From Clostridiaceae bacterium (GTDB taxonomy: Bacteria; Bacillota; Clostridia; Oscillospirales; Acutalibacteraceae), in NCBI GenBank assembly GCA_904502175.1, contig CAJGDU010000003.1, forward strand, positions 1 to 23,987: a stretch of DNA of 23,987 nucleotides. The letters are read 5' to 3'. Below are positions 1 to 5,298 of the stretch, piece after piece. Numbering within the stretch: position 1 is the first letter of the stretch; each line of letters opens with the position of its first letter. Position numbers and translations under genes: made by a program. Below the pieces are notes generated by a model. The model was not told where the DNA came from. It ran no database searches and saw only the letters and a list, made by a program, of their open reading frames with translations.

Positions 1-763
1 GCAGAACGATGGTGGAGCCGCCGAATTCAAAATATCCTTTTTCGGTATACGCTTTACAGACGCCGTCCGGGACGGGGTGGTTCACGATGTGTCCCACCAG
101 CATGGCGCCCACTTCGATCTGGATGACTTCCCCGAAGTGTTCGGTCTCCAGCACGGTGACCGTCCGCTTGTTCCGGGAGTAGACCCGGTAGGGTTCCGAC
201 ACCGGCCGCACCGTGTGCAGGGCGCCGGGCAGCTCCCGCTGCGAGACGACCCGTCCGCTGTCCGGGAAGCAGTAGCGGTGGTAGTCGGTCAGCTCCAGAC
301 GGAGAACGAAGCAGCGGCCGCCCCGGTACCGGTCGGAGACCGGCGCCCCCGTCAGCTCTTCGAGCGAATAGGTGGTCTCCTTGATGGGGACCCGCAGGTC
401 CTCCGAGACAGGGTACACGGACAGCTGCGCGTCCGCCACGGCGGGGAGTTCCCCGGGGCCGACGCATTTTCCGGCGGCTGCCAGGTCGGCGAAGTAGGCT
501 TCGTAGTCCCGCTGCCGGGTGAAGAAGTCGTTGAACGAGCGGAAGTCCTCCGCCCGCCAGCCGGCGCCGTACCCGCCGTCCGCAAGGTCGATGCCGTACT
601 GTGCCACAAAGGGCAATATCTTTTTCGCGGAGCGCCGGGTGTTCTGCGAACGGGCTCTCCACGCGGAGAACCAGGGCGCCGCCGCCACATATTTCAAAAG
701 GACTCTGCCGGCCGGGTTCCCGTAGAGGAACCGGAGTACATCGCCCCCGTATTCCTGTGCCAT
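1..763 (-). CDS. psd: Phosphatidylserine decarboxylase proenzyme, 3' end cut by window edge
   Basis: Decarboxylates phosphatidylserine to phosphatidylethanolamine at the membrane; the family self-cleaves to make a pyruvoyl cofactor. I translated 254 residues on the minus strand. Visible motifs are SFNDFFTR (residues 76-83), a DAQLSVYPV segment whose D111 matches the Asp of the usual SPxDxKLSVY motif, DYHRY (160-164) with the catalytic His, VGAMLVGHI (218-226), and GGST (248-251), where cleavage before S250 would create the pyruvoyl group. GGST replaces the more common LGST. The gene runs off the left edge a few residues after that site, so the small alpha subunit is missing. The ATG lies 1 base after the pssA stop, so translation is probably coupled; the upstream Shine-Dalgarno sequence is weak. 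It is the last visible gene of the dgkA-carS-pssA-psd operon. Confidence 0.93.
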   Translation of the reverse strand, partial: MAQEYGGDVLRFLYGNPAGRVLLKYVAAAPWFSAWRARSQNTRRSAKKILPFVAQYGIDLADGGYGAGWRAEDFRSFNDFFTRQRDYEAYFADLAAAGKCVGPGELPAVADAQLSVYPVSEDLRVPIKETTYSLEELTGAPVSDRYRGGRCFVLRLELTDYHRYCFPDSGRVVSQRELPGALHTVRPVSEPYRVYSRNKRTVTVLETEHFGEVIQIEVGAMLVGHIVNHPVPDGVCKAYTEKGYFEFGGSTIVL

Positions 764-764
764 C

Positions 765-1388
765 TTACAGCACCAGGAGCAGGACCGCGAGCACGATGGC
801 GAGCACGCCGAAGATGGCGTACCAGAGCCCGCCGGGTTTCTTGACGCGGATGTTCAGGACATAGAGGATGCCCATGACGGCGAGGGACGCCGCGGTGAAC
901 GCCGGGATGAGGTCCGGGGCCGCCTTATTGACGATGACGAAGACCAGCGGCAGGACCAGGGCCATGTACGTGACCGGGACGCCGGCGAAGTACTTCGTGT
1001 CGCCGTCCGTGGTGATGTCGAACCAGCACAGGCGGGTGATGCCCGCGAGGATGTAGAGGATGGCCAGCACGACGGCCCAGGGGGCCGCGGTCAGGGTCAG
1101 AAGGAAGACCGCCGGGAAGACGACGAAGGAGACGGTGTCGGCAAAGGAGTCGAGCTGGATGCCGAAGGCCTTCTCCACGTCGGTCCGCTTGAACATGCGG
1201 GCCACGCGTCCGTCGAAGAGGTCGCAAAGACCCGAGACGATGAAGACGAGCATGGCGATGCGCGCGTTGCCGGCCAGGGCAAAATAAATGGCGAGGACCG
1301 CTGCGGCAATGCCGAGCCAGGTGACGCAGTTTGCCAGGTTCCAAACGCCGATGACAGGTGTTTTTTTCGTGTTGACAGGTTCGTTCAT
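765..1388 (-). CDS. pssA: CDP-diacylglycerol-serine O-phosphatidyltransferase
   Basis: Integral membrane enzyme transferring phosphatidyl from CDP-diacylglycerol to L-serine, giving phosphatidylserine, the substrate of the next gene (psd). The protein has 207 residues, the normal clostridial size. The CDP-alcohol phosphatidyltransferase signature is complete: DGRVAR, then an 11-residue spacer, then GIQLDSFAD (the DGxxAR...GxxxDxxxD motif that binds the metals and CDP). Several hydrophobic segments follow. The ATG at 1386-1388 is preceded by AAGGAGG about 7 bases upstream. The gene begins 16 bp after the CarS-like gene and ends 1 bp before psd, consistent with one polycistronic mRNA. Confidence 0.95.
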   Translation of the reverse strand: MNEPVNTKKTPVIGVWNLANCVTWLGIAAAVLAIYFALAGNARIAMLVFIVSGLCDLFDGRVARMFKRTDVEKAFGIQLDSFADTVSFVVFPAVFLLTLTAAPWAVVLAILYILAGITRLCWFDITTDGDTKYFAGVPVTYMALVLPLVFVIVNKAAPDLIPAFTAASLAVMGILYVLNIRVKKPGGLWYAIFGVLAIVLAVLLLVL

Positions 1389-1404
1389 GACAGCCTCCTT
1401 GTGG

Positions 1405-2007
1405 TCACAGGTTTTTCCGGATACCGGCCTTGATCATGCCGAGGTTGGTGAGGACGTGGATGACGCCGCCGAGGGCGATATAGCCGAAGTATTTCACGAT
1501 GCCGATGGGAGACAGCATGGCCAGGACGGCCATGACGCCGAACATGGAGTCGACCTGGTCGACGAGGAAGAAGACTTTCCCGAGGAACCCCTTCTTCTCC
1601 ACGGTCTTTCCCGGACGGATGTCGAACCGCCGTTTGGCAAAGCTGTTGGGCAGCTCGAACAGGGCGTAGGCCAGGCCGAACAGGCCGCCGGCCAGCGCGT
1701 TGTACTTCACGGTGTTCTCGTGGCGGCGGTAGACGTCGGAGAGGTGCGAGAGGCCGAGCGCCTTCAAAAGAAGGCCCATGACCACCTGCGACACCAGGGT
1801 GCCGAGCGTCATGCCGGCCAGACCGGCAAACGTCTTGTTCTCGCCGAAGAGGCGCCGCCCGTCGGACCAGGTGCGGCCGCCGTCGATGGGCCGTTTGAGT
1901 TTCCGGTAGACCGGGGTCTTCACGAACAGCATGTTGAGGACGCCGCCGAAAACGACGGAGATCATGCTGAGGATCATGGTCCCGATCAGTTTGACAAAGC
2001 GAGCCAT
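1405..2007 (-). CDS. CarS-like (CDP-archaeol synthase/DUF46 family) CTP:lipid cytidylyltransferase
   Basis: A 200-residue multi-pass membrane protein. It resembles the PF01864 family, whose archaeal members (CarS) make CDP-archaeol from CTP and an ether-lipid phosphatidate. Visible blocks typical of that family are IDGGRTWSDGRRLFGENKT (41-59), ELPNSFAKRR (118-127), DQVDS (150-154) and a C-terminal HVLTNLGMIKAG. The start is the ATG at 2005-2007, with GGAAGGAG 8 bases upstream; an in-frame ATG at 2044-2046 lacks such a site. It overlaps the dgkA 3' end by 22 bp and sits just before pssA, which consumes CDP-diacylglycerol. I infer that it makes a CDP-lipid, either ordinary CDP-diacylglycerol or a non-standard one. 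The bacterial substrate is not known to me. Confidence 0.8.
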   Translation of the reverse strand: MARFVKLIGTMILSMISVVFGGVLNMLFVKTPVYRKLKRPIDGGRTWSDGRRLFGENKTFAGLAGMTLGTLVSQVVMGLLLKALGLSHLSDVYRRHENTVKYNALAGGLFGLAYALFELPNSFAKRRFDIRPGKTVEKKGFLGKVFFLVDQVDSMFGVMAVLAMLSPIGIVKYFGYIALGGVIHVLTNLGMIKAGIRKNL

Positions 2008-2387
2008 AACAGCACTCCTTCCAGCGGGAAGAACGCGAACCCCCACATGAGGACCGCCGCGGCGCCAAGGTCCTTGGCACGGCGGATGGCCTCATTGAGG
2101 TCCGTCGTCAGATAGTTGCAGATGTGTTCGATGGCGGTGTTGATCATTTCTGCCGAAAAGGCGCCCAGGGCACAGATGAAAAAGGCGATGTGCCCCGCCA
2201 GGCTCACACCGACAATGAGGTTGATGATAAAGAACACAATGGCAATGCCGATGTAGATCTTGAAGTTGCGCTCCGTTTTGAACGCGTACCCCGTCCCCTT
2301 GAAGGCGTAGCGGATGCTGTCCAGAAAATGCTTCGTGCGGATGGGGCTGTCAGGCACGCAGTTCTGACGGTCATTTCGTTTCTCCAT
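1986..2387 (-). CDS. dgkA: Diacylglycerol kinase / undecaprenol kinase (DgkA family)
   Basis: Small membrane kinase of 133 residues in the prokaryotic DgkA family. In Gram-positives the enzyme usually phosphorylates undecaprenol; in Proteobacteria it phosphorylates diacylglycerol. Seen here are ERNFKIYI (39-46), EMINTAIEH (80-88) carrying the catalytic Glu and Asn, and the RAKDLGAAAVL block (103-113) with the nucleotide-binding Lys-Asp. Three hydrophobic stretches fit the known three-helix topology. The position that is usually Asp (IEAVVD in many homologues) is Asn here (N91). The ATG at 2385-2387 has GGAG close upstream. As the first gene of an operon that ends in phosphatidylethanolamine synthesis, a role in recycling diacylglycerol into phosphatidate is plausible, but the substrate cannot be read from sequence. 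Confidence 0.9.
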   Translation of the reverse strand: MEKRNDRQNCVPDSPIRTKHFLDSIRYAFKGTGYAFKTERNFKIYIGIAIVFFIINLIVGVSLAGHIAFFICALGAFSAEMINTAIEHICNYLTTDLNEAIRRAKDLGAAAVLMWGFAFFPLEGVLLWLALSN

Positions 2388-2441
2388 TACTCTCCAGTCT
2401 CCTTATGTAAAGATAATGTTTCTCGCATTTAAGGTTTTCTT

Positions 2442-2475
2442 AAGAATAATAGACTATTGCCCTTAAATTATTCTT
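2442..2475. repeat. AT-rich inverted repeat upstream of dgkA
   Basis: AAGAATAAT at 2442-2450 is the exact reverse complement of ATTATTCTT at 2467-2475, with a 16-nt spacer. It lies about 55-90 bp upstream of dgkA in the 231-bp gap between the divergent dgkA and trxA genes. It could be an operator, a leader hairpin, or chance in AT-rich DNA. I found no convincing dgkA promoter hexamers. Confidence 0.35.
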
Positions 2476-2501
2476 TAAATTTTTCATACGCGGACAATTG
2501 A

Positions 2502-2536
2502 TGCATCAAATAAATTTTGTGCAATTTATTTATGCA
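2502..2536. promoter_or_regulatory. 35-bp inverted repeat just upstream of the trxAB promoter
   Basis: The left arm TGCATCAAATAAATT (2502-2516) pairs with AATTTATTTATGCA (2523-2536) over 14 bp with one extra C, around a 6-nt centre TTGTGC. It ends 7 bp before the -35 hexamer of the trxA promoter. This suggests a binding site for a dimeric regulator, probably redox- or stress-linked given the downstream genes. It does not match a named operator I can recall. Confidence 0.5.
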
Positions 2537-2543
2537 AAATCTA

Positions 2544-2571
2544 TTGACTTCGGATACCAGTTCGGTATAAT
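2544..2571 (+). promoter_or_regulatory. Sigma-A type promoter of trxA-trxB
   Basis: TTGACT (2544-2549), a 16-bp spacer and a perfect TATAAT (2566-2571), preceded by an AT-rich tract that could serve as an UP element. The trxA ATG lies 47 bp downstream of the -10, with AGGAG at 2606-2610. Confidence 0.8.
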
Positions 2572-2618
2572 GATTTTGAACCAATCAAACCCCTTCTCTC
2601 AAGAAAGGAGAACATATT

Positions 2619-2954
2619 ATGGGAACCAAAGCAACTGTTATTACCGCTGACAACTTCCAGGAGGAAGTCCTGAACGCCGGCAAGCCGGTCATCCTCGATT
2701 TCTGGGCCACCTGGTGCCCGCACTGCAAGCGGATCGCCCCGTCTTACGACAAGGTCGCGGCCGAATATGAAGGCAAACTCGTGGTCGGCAAAGTCGACGC
2801 CGACGAGGAGCCCGCCATCGCGCAGAAGTTTGAGGTCGAATACCTGCCCACTTTCATCCTTCTCGACGCCGAAGGCAACGTCCTCGACAAAGTCGTCTCC
2901 CCCGCCAACAAGGCGGCCATCGACGAGTTCATCGCCAAAAACGTCGCCCTGTAA
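2619..2954 (+). CDS. trxA: Thioredoxin with CPHC active site
   Basis: Cytosolic thiol-disulfide protein of 111 residues with no signal peptide. It has the complete thioredoxin fold signature: the beta strand ILDFWATW, the redox site C33-P34-H35-C36, and the cis-proline region EYLPTFIL. The two residues between the cysteines are Pro-His, as in DsbA, instead of the Gly-Pro of classical thioredoxin. In model proteins this change makes the disulfide more oxidising. The Ala-Thr-Trp before the site and the overall length are otherwise thioredoxin-like. It is followed 15 bp later by trxB, so its partner is almost certainly that reductase. AGGAG stands 8 bases before the ATG. Confidence 0.95.
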   Translation: MGTKATVITADNFQEEVLNAGKPVILDFWATWCPHCKRIAPSYDKVAAEYEGKLVVGKVDADEEPAIAQKFEVEYLPTFILLDAEGNVLDKVVSPANKAAIDEFIAKNVAL

Positions 2955-2969
2955 GAGAGGAAGACGAGT

Positions 2970-3908
2970 ATGAGCGAAACACTGTATGACGTCGTCGTCA
3001 TCGGCGGCGGCCCCGCGGGCTACTCCTCCGCGCTCTACTGCGCCCGGGCGGGTCTCAAGACCATCGTCCTGGAGGAGCTCTCGGCCGGCGGCCAGATGAC
3101 GCTGACCGAAGTCATTGAAAACTATCCCGGCTTCGAGGAGGGCATCGACGGCTTCACCCTCGGAGACCAGATGCAGCAGCAGGCGGAGAAGTTCGGCGCC
3201 GAGTCCGAGCTGACCACCGTCTCTTCCGTGGAGCTCACGGGCGATGTAAAAGTCGTCCACACCACCGACGCCGGCGACTTCGAGACCCGCTGCGTCGTCA
3301 TCGCCACCGGCGCCAACGCCCGGCAGCTCGGTCTGCCGAACGAAGCCGCCCTGGCGGACAAGGGCATCCACTACTGCGCCGCCTGTGACGGCATGCGCTT
3401 CAAGGGCAGGACCGTGGCCCTCGTCGGCGGCGGCAACACCGCCCTCGAAGACGCCCTGCTCCTCTCCCGCATCTGCGAGAAGGTCTACCTCATCCACCGC
3501 AGAGACCAGTACCGGGCCGAGAAGTTCTACGTGGACGCCGTCGCGGAAGCGGAGAACGTGGAGCCGGTCCTCTGGAGCGTCGTCGACAGCGTGAAAGTCG
3601 AAGGCGGGTTCCAGGGCGTCACCGTGAAAAACGTCCAGACCGGAGAGACCCGCTTCCTGGAAGCGGACGCCCTCTTTGTCTCCGTCGGCCGCGTCCCCAA
3701 CACCGGCTTCCTGAACGGAGCGGTCGCGGTGGACGGTTCCGGCTACATCGAGGCTGATGAGACCACCCGCACGTCTGTCCCCGGCGTCTTCGCCGTGGGC
3801 GACATCCGCACCAAGCCGCTGCGCCAGGTCGTTACGGCCGCCGCGGACGGCGCCGTCTCCTCCATGTTTGCGCAACAGTACATTGAGGAACTCAAGGCAA
3901 AAGCATAA
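2970..3908 (+). CDS. trxB: Thioredoxin reductase (NADPH, FAD)
   Basis: Flavoprotein of 312 residues that transfers electrons from NADPH through FAD and a CxxC disulfide to thioredoxin. Visible are the FAD-binding GGGPAG (12-17), the redox centre C136-A-A-C139-D, the NADPH-fold GGGNTALEDA (153-162) and HRRDQYRA (176-183). The HRRxxxRA motif supports NADPH rather than ferredoxin as donor. The C-terminal FAD segment GVFAVGDIRTKPLRQVVTA is also present. CAAC replaces the commonest CATC. It is co-transcribed with trxA, and its stop is followed within 10 bp by a strong terminator, which ends a two-gene operon. Confidence 0.96.
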   Translation: MSETLYDVVVIGGGPAGYSSALYCARAGLKTIVLEELSAGGQMTLTEVIENYPGFEEGIDGFTLGDQMQQQAEKFGAESELTTVSSVELTGDVKVVHTTDAGDFETRCVVIATGANARQLGLPNEAALADKGIHYCAACDGMRFKGRTVALVGGGNTALEDALLLSRICEKVYLIHRRDQYRAEKFYVDAVAEAENVEPVLWSVVDSVKVEGGFQGVTVKNVQTGETRFLEADALFVSVGRVPNTGFLNGAVAVDGSGYIEADETTRTSVPGVFAVGDIRTKPLRQVVTAAADGAVSSMFAQQYIEELKAKA

Positions 3909-3917
3909 CGCACAGTC

Positions 3918-3955
3918 AAAGCCTTCGGACATGTGTCCGAAGGCTTTTTCTTTTT
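3918..3955 (+). terminator. Intrinsic terminator of trxAB
   Basis: A perfect 13-bp stem, AAAGCCTTCGGAC (3918-3930) with GTCCGAAGGCTTT (3935-3947), around a 4-nt loop ATGT, followed by T-rich sequence to 3955. Confidence 0.95.
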
Positions 3956-3963
3956 GTCGATTC

Positions 3964-3992
3964 TTGAAATCTGAACAGTTTTATAGTACGAT
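3964..3992 (+). promoter_or_regulatory. Probable promoter of the TetR-family gene
   Basis: TTGAAA (3964-3969), a 17-bp spacer and TACGAT (3987-3992). An overlapping alternative -10 is GATAAT (3990-3995) with a longer spacer. It lies directly after the trxB terminator and 46 bp before the tetR ATG. I found no clear palindromic self-operator. Confidence 0.5.
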
Positions 3993-4037
3993 AATAGGTG
4001 AATCGTCATATTTTTGCGCTTTGAGAGGAATTGCACT

Positions 4038-4631
4038 ATGGGAAAACCGGAAATCACCCGTCGAAACATCATCCAGGCCTCCGTCAAACTGGCCAAGGAA
4101 AACGGGCCGTCCAACGTCACCGTTCGGGAGATCTGTGAAGAGGCCGGCATTTCAAAAAACACCTTCTACCTCTATTTCCACAACCGGGACGAGGTCTTCG
4201 GGGAAACCTATTATTCCGATGACGACGAGAAGCAGACCCGCTTCCCGCAGATCATGCTGGAGTACGACTCTCCCCTCGAACAGTTCTGGGAGCTTCTGAA
4301 GATCGACATCCAGCGGCACATCGACTTCGGGCCGAAGCTGCTGGCCACCATCTCCATGCAGAACGTCTCGCAGATCGCCTTCTTCTCGGAGGACCCGGAG
4401 CTGCAGCCGGAGACCGTCAAGGTCTTTACGTCCCTCGTCGGCAAAATGCAGCGCATGGGAGAGATCCGCAACATGGCCGACCCGTTCGACATCGTCAAAT
4501 GTGTCTACCTGCTCGCCGTCGGCATGGACATCCGCTGGACCCAGATGAACGGCAACTTCGACTTCAAAAAGGAGAGTTTCGACGCCATGTGTACGCTCTT
4601 CCAGCCCACCCGGGAGATCACGAACTACTGA
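4038..4631 (+). CDS. TetR/AcrR family transcriptional regulator
   Basis: Protein of 197 residues. The N-terminal helix-turn-helix is clear: NVTVREICEEAGISKNTFY followed by LYFHNRDEVF, the usual TetR recognition helix and the start of helix 4. The C-terminal ligand and dimer domain (about residues 60-197) is helical and not assignable to a subfamily. I chose the ATG at 4038-4040 because GAGAGGAA sits about 8 bases upstream; an in-frame TTG at 4014 has no such site. It is transcribed alone, from its own promoter to the shared terminator at 4643. Its targets are unknown; the convergent flavodoxin-like gene is the nearest non-redox-operon neighbour but does not share a promoter with it. Confidence 0.9.
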   Translation: MGKPEITRRNIIQASVKLAKENGPSNVTVREICEEAGISKNTFYLYFHNRDEVFGETYYSDDDEKQTRFPQIMLEYDSPLEQFWELLKIDIQRHIDFGPKLLATISMQNVSQIAFFSEDPELQPETVKVFTSLVGKMQRMGEIRNMADPFDIVKCVYLLAVGMDIRWTQMNGNFDFKKESFDAMCTLFQPTREITNY

Positions 4632-4642
4632 GAAAAAGAAAA

Positions 4643-4672
4643 GGCCCGCGCCCATGGCGCGGGTCGTTTTTT
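4643..4672. terminator. Bidirectional terminator between convergent genes
   Basis: GGCCCGCGCC (4643-4652) pairs with GGCGCGGGTC (4656-4665), including one G-T pair, across a 3-nt loop. A T-run follows at 4667-4672 and an A-rich stretch precedes it, so it can stop transcription from both the tetR side and the flavodoxin side. Confidence 0.9.
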
Positions 4673-4676
4673 GTGT

Positions 4677-5207
4677 TCAGTCCGCCGTCAGCTTCTGGCC
4701 CCGTTCGGACTCGAGGAAGTCGGTGAGTTCCTTGACGCCGTCCAGCGAGGAGTGGTCGAAGGTGCGGCCGATGTTGTTGAGGAAGAACCGCTCTTTTTCC
4801 GAGAGTTTGCGGTAGTCGAAGGCCTGGAGGGTCTCCTTGTACATAAGGAGCGCCGCCTTCTGCCCTTCGGTCAGCCGATACCAGCGCAGGCCCCCTTCGA
4901 AATAGAAGGTGGGGATGTCTTCCAGACCGTTTTTCTCCTTGAAGTTCTTCACGTCGCCGGCGCGTTTCGGCAGACAGCCCACGGCAAAGACGATATACTT
5001 GCCCCGGACTTTGCCCTTCAGTTCGGACAGACCCTGCAGGATGCCTCCCTTGACCCAGCCGCCGAAGACGACCAGCGGGTACTGTTTGAGGTCCTCCATG
5101 GTCACGTCTTCCAGCCGGAACAGGTCGCACTTGAGCTGATTGGCCACCCAGTTCGCGTATTTCTCGGTAAACCCGGTATTGCCGGTGTAGACAACTGCGG
5201 TCAGCAT
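4677..5207 (-). CDS. Flavodoxin-fold protein
   Basis: Protein of 176 residues resembling single-domain flavodoxins of the Flavodoxin_5/HemG-like type. Near the N-terminus is the FMN-phosphate loop YTGNTGFTEKYA (7-18), followed by the strand LVVFGGWVKGG (45-55), which fits the second FMN-contacting loop, and YIVFAVGC (71-78). It probably binds FMN and carries electrons or acts as a small reductase; the partner cannot be identified. The chosen ATG (5205-5207) lies after AGGAGG at 11-nt spacing. An in-frame ATG at 5226-5228 lies upstream of that site and would have none of its own. The gene is monocistronic between two terminators. Confidence 0.8.
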   Translation of the reverse strand: MLTAVVYTGNTGFTEKYANWVANQLKCDLFRLEDVTMEDLKQYPLVVFGGWVKGGILQGLSELKGKVRGKYIVFAVGCLPKRAGDVKNFKEKNGLEDIPTFYFEGGLRWYRLTEGQKAALLMYKETLQAFDYRKLSEKERFFLNNIGRTFDHSSLDGVKELTDFLESERGQKLTAD

Positions 5208-5248
5208 GTTCTCTTTATCCTCCTGCATCTCTCACATTTCCATCGTAT

Positions 5249-5286
5249 TGTAACACAAAAGAGCTCCGTCGAAAAGACGGAGCTCT
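5249..5286 (-). terminator. Intrinsic terminator of the EF-G-like gene
   Basis: On the minus strand an 11-bp perfect stem (AGAGCTCCGTC / GACGGAGCTCT, plus-strand 5260-5286) with a 5-nt loop is followed by TTTT and further T-rich sequence. It begins 12 bp after the stop codon at 5299. Confidence 0.93.
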
Positions 5287-5298
5287 CTATGTTTGTGA

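Noticed and set aside
2502..2536. Rex, Fur or PerR box at the trx dyad
   Set aside because: The TTGTG element in the centre is not a full Rex site (TTGTGAA-n4-TTCACAA), and the arms do not match Fur or PerR boxes as I know them.
4014..4037. TTG start adding eight residues to the TetR regulator
   Set aside because: No ribosome site precedes it, while the ATG at 4038 has GAGAGGAA at good spacing.
5208..5260. Promoter for the flavodoxin-like gene
   Set aside because: A TACAAT-like -10 is present, but any -35 would fall inside the upstream terminator hairpin with a poor match; support is too weak to list.
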